From DASZZY01 sp036260395 (lineage in GTDB: Bacteria; Actinomycetota; UBA4738; CALAEC01), in NCBI GenBank assembly GCA_036260395.1, contig DASZZY010000151.1, forward strand, positions 1-11,648: a stretch of 11,648 bases of DNA, given 5' to 3'. Within the stretch, counting starts at the first letter, position 1. Each line of letters begins with the position of its first letter. Position numbers and translations under genes: made by a program. The notes beneath the pieces were generated by a model. It was given only the letters and a program-made list of their open reading frames with translations. It made no database searches and was not told where the DNA came from. Of the stretch, positions 1 to 5,772 are shown piece by piece.

Positions 1-77
1 GTTGTGGACGCGAGCGTGTGCCGGGGCGGCAGGAGGAGCAGAGCCGCGATCGTCAGCGGGAGGAGCGGGCGCCTCAT
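1..77 (-). CDS. Partial gene: N-terminus of a putative exported protein
   Basis: Only the first 25 codons are inside the window; the gene runs off the left edge. Reading leftward from ATG at 77-75, the peptide starts MRRPLLPLTIAALLLLPP and continues RHTLAST. This has the layout of a signal peptide or membrane anchor: two arginines, a leucine/alanine-rich core of about 14 residues, then a more polar stretch. No good Shine-Dalgarno sequence precedes the ATG; the nearest purine run (GGCGAAG on the minus strand) is weak. The frame stays open upstream, but I saw no ATG or GTG in it up to about position 165. The function cannot be told from this fragment. It is divergent from the SRP RNA gene, so positions 78-153 would hold its promoter. 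High-GC sequence readily gives spurious open frames, so confidence is moderate at best. Confidence 0.4.
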   Translation of the reverse strand, partial: MRRPLLPLTIAALLLLPPRHTLAST

Positions 78-153
78 CCGGTTCGGATTCTTCGCCTTGA
101 GCGTCCGGAACGCCAGCGCCCGCGTGGCGATCGGGCGTGTCGGGGTCGAGGTG

Positions 154-159
154 TAGACT
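154..159 (+). promoter_or_regulatory. -10 hexamer (TAGACT) of the SRP RNA gene
   Basis: TAGACT lies 6-7 bases before the deduced 5' end of the SRP RNA, exactly where a -10 element should be. The same hexamer occurs before dnaX and asd. I see no convincing -35 box about 17 bases upstream. Confidence 0.6.
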
Positions 160-165
160 GCGTTT

Positions 166-441
166 CGGTGACCGCGCTAGGCGGGGAGCTAGCGGTGCCC
201 TGTACCCGCAATCCGCTTAGCGGGGCCGATGTCCGCCCGCGGCCCGAACGGTTCGAGGCAGCCCCGGATACGGGGCGATGAAGGCTGGGTCCCGCGCGAC
301 GTCGCGCCGCGAACCCCGTCAGGCCCGGAAGGGAGCAGCGGTAAGCGGAGAGCGGCGGGTGCCGCGGGGGCGCCTGGCCGGAGCCGCCGGTCCGGGTAGC
401 GCTCGGGTCGTTCGTGGTCAACGGCGGATGCACGGTCACCC
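166..441 (+). ncRNA. ffs: Signal recognition particle RNA, large type with Alu domain
   Basis: This is the RNA core of the signal recognition particle, which binds Ffh and targets nascent membrane and secreted proteins to the translocon. The S-domain signature is CAGGCCCGGAAGGGAGCAGC at 320-339, with the GGAA tetraloop (327-330) of helix 8 closed by CCC/GGG. The arm GGCTGGGT (283-290) pairs with GCCTGGCC (372-379). The 5' part has the Alu-domain signature known from the Bacillus scRNA: GCTAGGCGGGGAGCTAGCGG (176-195), then TGCCCTGTACCC and GCAATCCGCT. The ends close as a perfect 8-bp helix, GGTGACCG (167-174) with CGGTCACC (433-440). The total of about 275 nt matches the roughly 270-nt Bacillus form, not the roughly 100-nt 4.5S form. 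Ends are set from the closing helix and the upstream -10 box and may be off by a few bases. dnaX follows directly, a common arrangement. Confidence 0.93.
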
Positions 442-442
442 T

Positions 443-448
443 TAGACT
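443..448 (+). promoter_or_regulatory. Candidate -10 hexamer (TAGACT) for dnaX
   Basis: TAGACT starts three bases after the SRP RNA closing helix and 30 bases before the dnaX start end-to-start. Transcription would begin near 455 and give a leader of about 23 nt that contains the dnaX Shine-Dalgarno sequence. If used, dnaX is expressed independently of the SRP RNA. There is no clear -35 box. Confidence 0.45.
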
Positions 449-477
449 TCGCAACACCTTCCCCGGAGCGAGGCGTC

Positions 478-2172
478 GTGGACGAGTACCGAGCGCTGTA
501 CCGGAAGTACCGGCCCCAGGCGCCCGACGAGGTGCTCGGGCAGGAGCACGTGATCCGGGCGCTCGCCGGGGCGGTGCGCGAGGGGAAGCTGGCCCACGCC
601 TTCCTGTTCTCGGGCCCGCGGGGGACCGGGAAGACCTCCACGGCCCGGATCCTGGCGAAGATGGTCAACTGCGAGCGCGGGCCGACGCCCGAGCCGGACG
701 GCACGTGCGAGCAGTGCATCCGCATCCGCGACGGCACGCACCTCGACGTGTGGGAGATCGACGCCGCGTCGCACGGCGGCGTGGAGGACGCCCGCGAGCT
801 GCGCGAGCGGGCCCCGACCGCCCCGGCCCAGGGGCGGGAGAAGGTCTACATCATCGACGAGGCCCAGCGCCTCTCGCGCGAGGCCTTCGACGCGCTCCTG
901 AAGCTGCTGGAGGAGCCGCCGCCCGGCGTCCGGTTCGTGCTGGCCACCACCGAGCCCCACAAGATGCCAGCCACGATCGTGGGACGGTGCCAGAAGTTCG
1001 AGTTCCGGCGGGTGGCCGGCGCGACGATCGCCTCGCACCTGGCCCGGGTCGCGGAGGGCGAGGGCGTCCCGCTCCACCGAGAGGCGGCGGATGCCATCGC
1101 CCGGGTGTCCGAGGGATCGGTCCGGGATGCGCTGTCGCTCCTCGACCAGGCCGCGGTGCTCGGCGCCGGAGAGGTCACCGCGGAGGTGGTGTCCCGCCTG
1201 GTCGGGACCCCGGAGCTCGAGGTCCAGTTCGCGCTGGCCGACGCCGTGGCCGTCTCCGACGTCCGCGAGGTGTTCGGGATCGTCCACCGGCTCGTCGAGG
1301 AGGGCCACGACGTCCGCCACTTCGCCGCCCAGGCCACGGGGCACTTCCGGAACCTGCTGCTGGCTCTGGCCTCCCCGGACGACCCCGCGGTGCTGGACGT
1401 CCCGCCGGAGGCCCACCCCCGGCTCGCCGCGCAGGCCGGGAAGTTCTCCCCGAGCGAGCTCGACCGGATCCTGTCGCTCCTCCTCCAGGCCCAGACGGAC
1501 ATGCGCTGGTCGACGGCGCCGAGGCTGACCCTGGAGCTCGCGCTGGTTCGCGCGGCGCTGCCCGAGACCGACCCGCGCCCGGCGGCGCTCATCTCGCGCA
1601 TCGAGCGCCTCGAGCGCCTCTCGGGCCTCCCGACCGAGGCGTCGGGACCGCCGTCGTCTCCCCGCGACGAGCCGTCGGGCGCGCCTCGGGCGCCCCGCCC
1701 GGAGCCTCAGCCCCCCCGCTCGGCCCCCGCTCCGGCAGGGGGCGAGGAGCGCGAGGTCGAGAGACGCGATGGCGGCCCGACCGGCGACGAGCCCCACGCG
1801 CCGGCGGCGTCGGCGGTCACCGCGGAGATGCTCCGGCGCGGCTGGCCCGACGTCGTCGAGGCCCTCAGGGCCCGGCGGAAGATGATCGTCTCCGCCAACG
1901 CCCAGGTCGCCACGGTCGGCTCCTACGACGGCACCACGCTCGAGCTGGTGTTTCCGCCCGGACGGGAGTTCGGCGCGAAGAAGGTTCAGGAGAAGGCCCA
2001 GGAGCTCGCCGATGTCCTCACCGAGCTGTTCGGCATCTCCCCCAAGCTCCGGTACACGGTCCGGCAGGGGACCGTCGTGGAACCAGAGGCCGACGAGCCG
2101 CCCCCGTCCCCGGAGGCTGCCGAGGAGCTCCTGCGGAAGCAGTTCGGCGCCGAGGTCGTCGACGAGACGTAG
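478..2172 (+). CDS. dnaX: DNA polymerase III subunit tau/gamma (DnaX)
   Basis: This is the ATPase of the clamp loader, which opens the beta clamp and places it on primed DNA at the replication fork. The product has 564 residues, similar to Bacillus DnaX. An AAA+ module comes first: Walker A GPRGTGKT at 46-53, Walker B VYIIDEAQ at 123-130, sensor-1 region ATTEP at 156-160 and the arginine-finger motif GRC at 169-171. The usual zinc site has four cysteines; here C65, C77 and C80 remain and the fourth position is Asp74. A lid and collar domain follow (to about 375), then a Pro/Ala-rich linker (about 385-445) and a C-terminal domain (446-564). I see no A-rich slippery site for a gamma frameshift product. 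The GTG start is supported by GGAG at 465-468, nine bases upstream, and by the MDEYRALYRKYRP N-terminus typical of DnaX. recR lies 52 bp downstream. Confidence 0.97.
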   Translation: MDEYRALYRKYRPQAPDEVLGQEHVIRALAGAVREGKLAHAFLFSGPRGTGKTSTARILAKMVNCERGPTPEPDGTCEQCIRIRDGTHLDVWEIDAASHGGVEDARELRERAPTAPAQGREKVYIIDEAQRLSREAFDALLKLLEEPPPGVRFVLATTEPHKMPATIVGRCQKFEFRRVAGATIASHLARVAEGEGVPLHREAADAIARVSEGSVRDALSLLDQAAVLGAGEVTAEVVSRLVGTPELEVQFALADAVAVSDVREVFGIVHRLVEEGHDVRHFAAQATGHFRNLLLALASPDDPAVLDVPPEAHPRLAAQAGKFSPSELDRILSLLLQAQTDMRWSTAPRLTLELALVRAALPETDPRPAALISRIERLERLSGLPTEASGPPSSPRDEPSGAPRAPRPEPQPPRSAPAPAGGEEREVERRDGGPTGDEPHAPAASAVTAEMLRRGWPDVVEALRARRKMIVSANAQVATVGSYDGTTLELVFPPGREFGAKKVQEKAQELADVLTELFGISPKLRYTVRQGTVVEPEADEPPPSPEAAEELLRKQFGAEVVDET

Positions 2173-2178
2173 TAGGAT
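2173..2178 (+). promoter_or_regulatory. Candidate -10 hexamer (TAGGAT) for recR
   Basis: TAGGAT directly follows the dnaX stop codon. Transcription would start near 2185 and give a leader of about 40 nt containing the GC palindrome and the recR ribosome binding site. There is no visible -35 box. recR may also be read through from dnaX. Confidence 0.35.
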
Positions 2179-2192
2179 GACACCGGTGTGAT

Positions 2193-2212
2193 TCGGGGGG
2201 CCGGCCCCCCCG
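2193..2212 (+). other. Perfect 20-bp GC palindrome touching the recR ribosome binding site
   Basis: TCGGGGGG (2193-2200) and CCCCCCGA (2205-2212) form a perfect 8-bp stem around a CCGG loop. The 3' arm overlaps the first two bases of the recR Shine-Dalgarno sequence GAGGAGGA (2211-2218). A smaller palindrome, ACACCGGTGT, lies just upstream at 2180-2189. There is no T-run, so this is not a classic terminator. It could tune recR translation, stabilise the dnaX 3' end, or bind a dimeric protein. Confidence 0.45.
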
Positions 2213-2224
2213 AGGAGGACCGGC

Positions 2225-2818
2225 GTGTACGAGGGCCCCATCCAGGATCTGATCGACGAGCTCAACCGCCTTCCCGGCGTGGGCCCCAAGTCGGCCCAGC
2301 GGCTGGCGTTCCACATCGTCAAGTCCCGGACCGAGGACGCCCGCCGCCTGGCGGATTCGATCACCCGGGCCAAGGACCGGGTCCGGTTCTGCCGCGAGTG
2401 CTTCGGCGTCGCCGAGGGCGAGCTGTGCCGCCTGTGCGCCGACCCCACCCGGGACACCTCGGTGGTCTGCGTGGTCGAGGAGCCCAAGGACGTCTCGGCC
2501 GTGGAGAAGGCCGGGGCCGTCAGAGGCCGCTACCACGTGCTCGGCGGCGCCATCTCGCCGATGCAGGGCATCGGGCCCGACGACCTCCGGGTCCAGCAGC
2601 TGCTCGACCGCGTGGGCCGGAACGGCATCGCCGAGGTCATCCTGGCCACCAATCCCAACCTCGAGGGCAACGCCACCGCGATGTACGTCTCCGGGCTCCT
2701 CAAGCCGCTGGGGGTCAAGGTGACCCGTCTGGCCTCGGGCCTCCCGGTGGGCGGCGACCTGGAGTACGCGGACGAGGTGACGCTGGGCCAGGCCCTCGAG
2801 GGCCGCCGCGAGATGTGA
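2225..2818 (+). CDS. recR: Recombination mediator protein RecR
   Basis: RecR acts with RecO (and RecF) to load RecA on SSB-coated single-stranded DNA at gaps and stalled forks. The 197-residue product is the usual family length. It has an N-terminal helix-hairpin-helix region (LIDELNRLPGVGPKSAQRLA, residues 9-28) and a four-cysteine zinc finger (C56, C59, C68, C71). A Toprim domain follows from about residue 79, with VCVVEEPKDV at 81-90 and GAISPMQGIGPDDL after it, and the C-terminus (ADEVTLGQAL) is conserved. The GTG start has a strong Shine-Dalgarno sequence GAGGAGGA six bases upstream, and MYEGPIQDLIDEL matches the family N-terminus. ybaB, usually found between dnaX and recR, is absent here. 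The stop codon abuts that of the convergent MFS gene with no spacer. Confidence 0.97.
   Translation: MYEGPIQDLIDELNRLPGVGPKSAQRLAFHIVKSRTEDARRLADSITRAKDRVRFCRECFGVAEGELCRLCADPTRDTSVVCVVEEPKDVSAVEKAGAVRGRYHVLGGAISPMQGIGPDDLRVQQLLDRVGRNGIAEVILATNPNLEGNATAMYVSGLLKPLGVKVTRLASGLPVGGDLEYADEVTLGQALEGRREM
2791..2804 (-). terminator. Hairpin inside recR, just past the MFS gene stop
   Basis: GGCCCTCGAGGGCC is a perfect 14-bp palindrome (5-bp stem, TCGA loop) lying 14 bases beyond the MFS stop codon on the minus strand. It could end or protect the MFS transcript from within recR. There is no T-run, and palindromes are frequent in GC-rich coding DNA, so this is a weak call. Confidence 0.25.
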
Positions 2819-4105
2819 CTAGGCGGGCTCCTCGGCGGCGTGCACGCCGCGGGATGCCAGCGACCCCAGCAGGATGAGCCCGCCGCCGATCAGGAGCCCG
2901 AACTGGTTCCCGTCGAGCCTCACCGGCCCGATGGAGAACCCCCCGAACGAGCCGGCCAGCCCCCCGATGCCCAACGCTCCGGTGGCCAGGCTGATCCGGA
3001 ACAGCATCTGAGCTCCGCCCAGCAGGCGGCCTCGCATCTCCTCCTCGACCGTCCGCTGGACGATCGTCACCGCCAACATGATCGCCACCGAGAAGGCCAT
3101 CCCGAAGAACAGGGCGGCGATGAGCGCCAGCCAGGTGAACGGCAGGAACGCCATCCCCACCATGATCGTGCCGCACGCCGAGACCGAGGACCGGAAGGCC
3201 AGCGGCTCGCTCCCCGCCTCCCGGACGAGGAACCGCACCATGCCGAGGCCCAGGGCCATCCCCAGCCCCCACAGCGAGGCCAGGAACCCGAACTCCACGT
3301 CCCCGCCGCCGAGCGTCTCGCGGATGTAGGCGATCCCCAGCGCGAACAGGACCCCGCCGCCGAACATGGCCACGCCGATCCCCGCGGCCAGTCCCCGGAT
3401 GACCCTGGAGCGGCGGACGTAGCGGGCGGCCTCCCCCAGCCCGCTGAACACGTTGAGCGCCTGCTCGGGCCGCCGCCCGCCGCCCGGGAGCCGGGCGAAC
3501 ATCGCCGCGGCGAACACGAAGGTCGCGGCGTCGAACAGGAACGCCAGGACGGTCGGATTGCGAGCCAGGAATCCGCCGAACGGCATCCAGCCCGGGAGGT
3601 GGTCCGAGGCCAGGCGCAGCCCCGAGAACAGCGCCGCGCCCACCGGCAGCACCCCGTAGGACGAGCCGAGGACCAGGCCGTTGGCCTGGGGGAGGCTCCG
3701 CTCCGGGACCAGCTCGGGGATCGAGGCGTCCCGCGACGGGAGGCCCAGCAGCAGGAAGAACTCGGCGGCGAACGCCACCGCGAACAGCGGCCCGATCCCC
3801 AGGAACGGCGCCAGCGCGATGAGGCCCCCCGCGATGAGGTTGGTGCTCACGAGCATCAGTCGCCGGTCCACCCGGTCGGCGAGGACCCCGCCGACCGGCG
3901 CGGCGAACAGCGGCGGCACCAGGCGGAGGACCAGCATGCCGCCGACGGCCGTGGGGGAGCCCGTCAGGTCGAAGGCCCGAGCCACGAGCGCGAACGTGCC
4001 CACCCAGTCCCCGAGCGACGACACCGCCTGGGCGGTGAGCAGCGTGCGGTACGCTCGACGTCCGAGGAGCTGGCGGATCCCGGCTGGTGGGGCGCCGTCG
4101 CTCAC
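2819..4105 (-). CDS. Major facilitator superfamily exporter, MFS_3/EntS-like
   Basis: This is a 12-helix inner-membrane transporter of 428 residues, probably a proton-driven exporter of a small molecule; the substrate is unknown. The sequence alternates hydrophobic helices with short loops. It carries the cytoplasmic loop 2-3 signature of the family, GGVLADRVDRRLML, close to the classic GxLxDRxGRR. The second half begins after a cytoplasmic stretch that includes ALNVFSGLGEAARYVRRSRV, a layout seen in enterobactin-exporter-like and macrolide-efflux-like members. I start it at GTG 4105-4103 (VSDGAPPAGIRQLLGRRAYR); the codon before is also GTG, so 4108 is equally possible. The frame is open further upstream only as a shadow of the DegV gene. 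The Shine-Dalgarno sequence is poor and no -10 box is clear in the 69-bp divergent spacer. It interrupts the replication/repair genes and looks like a lineage-specific insertion. Confidence 0.88.
   Translation of the reverse strand: MSDGAPPAGIRQLLGRRAYRTLLTAQAVSSLGDWVGTFALVARAFDLTGSPTAVGGMLVLRLVPPLFAAPVGGVLADRVDRRLMLVSTNLIAGGLIALAPFLGIGPLFAVAFAAEFFLLLGLPSRDASIPELVPERSLPQANGLVLGSSYGVLPVGAALFSGLRLASDHLPGWMPFGGFLARNPTVLAFLFDAATFVFAAAMFARLPGGGRRPEQALNVFSGLGEAARYVRRSRVIRGLAAGIGVAMFGGGVLFALGIAYIRETLGGGDVEFGFLASLWGLGMALGLGMVRFLVREAGSEPLAFRSSVSACGTIMVGMAFLPFTWLALIAALFFGMAFSVAIMLAVTIVQRTVEEEMRGRLLGGAQMLFRISLATGALGIGGLAGSFGGFSIGPVRLDGNQFGLLIGGGLILLGSLASRGVHAAEEPA
2835..2850 (+). terminator. Hairpin inside the MFS gene, just past the recR stop
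   Basis: GCGGCGTGCACGCCGC is a perfect 16-bp palindrome 16 bases beyond the recR stop. Together with the hairpin at 2791-2804 it frames the abutting stop codons, so each convergent gene has a hairpin downstream within its neighbour. It lacks a T-run, so intrinsic termination is uncertain. Confidence 0.3.
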
Positions 4106-4162
4106 CACGACCCCCGGACCCCGGCGCGCGCGGAAAACCGGCCCGTCGAGGGGCCCGGGAAC

Positions 4163-4168
4163 GAGGAG
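4163..4168 (+). promoter_or_regulatory. Ribosome binding site that sets the CTG start of the DegV gene
   Basis: GAGGAG stands six bases before CTG at 4175. This is the best Shine-Dalgarno match in the spacer and the main support for CTG as start codon. I find no in-frame ATG or GTG nearby upstream. Confidence 0.6.
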
Positions 4169-4174
4169 CGAAGC

Positions 4175-4996
4175 CTGGTCGCCGTCGTCACGGACAGTGC
4201 CGCGAGCCTCCCGAGCGAGCTCGCGGCGGAGCTCGGCATCGCGGTGGTGCCAATCTACCTGAGCCTGGGGGGCCGGTCGCTCGCCGACGAGGCCGACCCG
4301 GGCCGGTTCTATGAACGGCTCCGCCGCGAGCCCGGCGTGGCCACCACCTCCTCGCCGCCCCCCGGGGACTTCGTCGAGGCGTTCGAGCGGGCGCCGGCGG
4401 ACGAGGTCGTGTGCGTGACGGTGGCCTCGACCGTCTCGGCGCTGCACCAGACCGCGACGGTGGCCGCCGGGATGACCGGCAAGCGGGTGGAGGTCGTCGA
4501 CTCGGGGACGGCCTCGATGGCGGAGGGGTTCGTGGCCATGGAGGCGGCCAGGGCGGCGACGAGCGGCGCGTCGCTGGAGGGGGTGGTCGACCGGGCCCGC
4601 GCGGTGTCCGAGGCCGTGCGGCTGGTCGCGGCCATCGACACGTTCGAGCACCTCCGGCGGTCGGGCCGGGTGGGGTGGATCGCCTCCTCGGCGGGGACCA
4701 TGCTGCGGATCAAGCCGGTGTTCCGGGTGCGCGGCGGGCGGATCGAGTCGGTGGGCCGCCCCCGGACCCGGCGGCGGGCGCTCGACCGCCTGGTGGCCGA
4801 CGCCCGGCGCGACATCGGCGGGCGGCCCGTCCACCTGGCGGCGGTCCACGCCGACGCCGAGCGGGAGGCCCGCGACCTGCTCGAGCGCGTGGCCGCGGGG
4901 TCCACCGTGGTGGAGGCGCACGTGGCGGGATTCACGGCGGCGATGGGGATCCACACGGGGCCCGGCGTGGTCGGGCTGGCGTACTTCTGCGACTGA
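4175..4996 (+). CDS. DegV family fatty-acid-binding protein (FakB-like), CTG start
   Basis: DegV proteins bind a single fatty acid; in the characterised Fak system, FakB presents it to the kinase FakA, which makes acyl-phosphate for phospholipid synthesis. The 273-residue product shows the family signatures in order: VAVVTDSAASLP near the N-terminus, ATTSSPPPGDF (56-66), VTVASTVSALHQTA (81-94), VDSGTAS (108-114), the MLRIKPVF segment (176-183) and the C-terminal IHTGPGVVGLAYF (259-271). Family members normally start with M and three or four residues before VTDS, which fits CTG at 4175 (LVAVVTDS). GAGGAG precedes it by six bases. The next in-frame ATG (about 4471) would remove the first 99 residues. 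The long open frame upstream is a shadow of the MFS gene. No FakA-like kinase is in the window. The PlsY-like gene begins 26 bp downstream, which supports a lipid role. Confidence 0.9.
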   Translation: MVAVVTDSAASLPSELAAELGIAVVPIYLSLGGRSLADEADPGRFYERLRREPGVATTSSPPPGDFVEAFERAPADEVVCVTVASTVSALHQTATVAAGMTGKRVEVVDSGTASMAEGFVAMEAARAATSGASLEGVVDRARAVSEAVRLVAAIDTFEHLRRSGRVGWIASSAGTMLRIKPVFRVRGGRIESVGRPRTRRRALDRLVADARRDIGGRPVHLAAVHADAEREARDLLERVAAGSTVVEAHVAGFTAAMGIHTGPGVVGLAYFCD

Positions 4997-5008
4997 CGGG
5001 CCATGGAC

Positions 5009-5014
5009 TAGGGT
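5009..5014 (+). promoter_or_regulatory. Candidate -10 hexamer (TAGGGT) of a leaderless plsY-like transcript
   Basis: TAGGGT ends eight bases before the ATG at 5023, so transcription would start at or within a base or two of the start codon. The asd and EamA genes have the same geometry. GGGAG (5015-5019) is too close to the ATG to be a good Shine-Dalgarno sequence. Confidence 0.5.
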
Positions 5015-5022
5015 GGGAGCGG

Positions 5023-5709
5023 ATGGACTGGGACGCCATCGCCTGGGTCGCGGGCGGCTACCTGGCCGGGACGCTGCCCTCCACCTACCTCGTGGCCCGG
5101 GCCAGGCGGGCGTCGGCCGTCGTCACCGGGTCCCGCCGCGACGCCTCCGAGGGCGACGCGCACATCCTGATGACGAAGCACCTGGGCGGCCGCTGGTCCG
5201 CCCTGGCGGCCACGATGGACGTCGGAAAGGGGTTCGCCTTCCCGCTGGTGGCCCGGAGCCTCGGCGGGCTCCGCCCCGAGTGGGTGGCGCTGGTGGCCGT
5301 CGCCGTCGTCGTCGGACACGGGTGGCCACCCTACGCGCGGGCCATGGCGGGCCGGGGCCTGTCGACGGCCGCCGGCGTCCTGCTGGGGCTCCTCCCGGTG
5401 GCCATGGTGATTGCCGGCGTGGTGATACTCGTCGGGGTCGTCCTCCGGTACACGGGGCCGGCCTCGACGATCGGGCTGCTCTCGGCGGCCCTGGTGGCGG
5501 CTCTCCGGGGGCAGCCGTCCGCCTACGTGGCCATGGTCGGCGCCGTCGTCGTCGTGATCATGATCCGGCGGCTGGAGGGCGTGACGGCGGTGGTCCGCCG
5601 CGGGCGGTCGTGGCCGTCGGCCCTCTACCACCGCGCCGTGTGGGACACCGACGGCCCTGCCCCGGCCCCGGGCCGGGGCGAGCGGGCCCCCTCGCCCGGA
5701 CGCCCGTAG
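5023..5709 (+). CDS. PlsY-like glycerol-3-phosphate acyltransferase, divergent
   Basis: PlsY is a membrane enzyme that transfers the acyl group of acyl-phosphate to glycerol-3-phosphate, the first step of phosphatidic acid synthesis. The 228-residue product keeps the family framework: GYLAGTLPSTYLVAR (12-26), DVGKG (66-70), VVGHGWPPYARAMAGRG (96-112) and a late IRRLEGV (181-187), spread over several hydrophobic helices. The key motifs are altered. The canonical GSxNxGATN loop reads GSRRDASEGDAH (36-47), and the phosphate-binding GGKG reads AGRG (109-112). The C-terminus has a basic and Pro-rich tail of about 35 residues that normal PlsY lacks. It may be a true but divergent enzyme, a paralogue with another acyl acceptor, or inactive. 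The ATG start matches the family N-terminus. The gene lies 26 bp after the DegV gene, whose relatives feed the acyl-phosphate pathway, and has its own -10 box. Confidence 0.75.
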   Translation: MDWDAIAWVAGGYLAGTLPSTYLVARARRASAVVTGSRRDASEGDAHILMTKHLGGRWSALAATMDVGKGFAFPLVARSLGGLRPEWVALVAVAVVVGHGWPPYARAMAGRGLSTAAGVLLGLLPVAMVIAGVVILVGVVLRYTGPASTIGLLSAALVAALRGQPSAYVAMVGAVVVVIMIRRLEGVTAVVRRGRSWPSALYHRAVWDTDGPAPAPGRGERAPSPGRP

Positions 5710-5739
5710 CCACGCCGGGCGGGGGCGATCGCTCGCTGG

Positions 5740-5745
5740 TACCCT
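5740..5745 (+). promoter_or_regulatory. Candidate -10 hexamer (TACCCT) for lysC
   Basis: TACCCT lies in the 63-bp gap before lysC. A start near 5752 would give a leader of about 20 nt containing the Shine-Dalgarno sequence GAGGAGGG (5757-5764), which stands eight bases before the GTG start. No -35 box, riboswitch or attenuator is visible in this short leader. Confidence 0.45.
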
Positions 5746-5772
5746 GAGGCGGCGCCGAGGAGGGTCTTCCCC

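Noticed and set aside
283..379. A short 4.5S-type SRP RNA of about 97 nt
   Set aside because: The arm 283-290/372-379 closes well, but conserved Alu-domain sequence and an outer 8-bp closing helix extend the RNA to about 166-441.
18..457. Small open frames on both strands across the 5' region and the SRP RNA (18-281 plus, 74-457 minus, 189-737 minus)
   Set aside because: They overlap a structural RNA gene or dnaX and have biased composition without motifs.
478..2172. Programmed frameshift in dnaX giving a gamma product
   Set aside because: I see no A-rich slippery heptamer in this GC-rich gene, so nothing supports a second product.
442..2487. Very long open frame (681 codons) antisense to dnaX and recR, and similar ones at 4954-4106, 7266-5008 and 8482-6911 on the minus strand
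   Set aside because: High GC at third positions removes stop codons from opposite frames. The products are low-complexity Arg/Gly/Pro/His-rich and show no motifs, while the plus-strand genes carry clear conserved motifs.
2840..4174. 445-codon N-terminal extension in frame with the DegV gene
   Set aside because: It is antisense to the MFS gene, has Gln/Arg/Glu-rich shadow composition and ends just where the normal DegV N-terminus begins.
5710..5772. Lysine riboswitch or attenuator before lysC
   Set aside because: The gap is only 63 bp with a likely promoter and ribosome binding site inside; there is no room for a lysine riboswitch.
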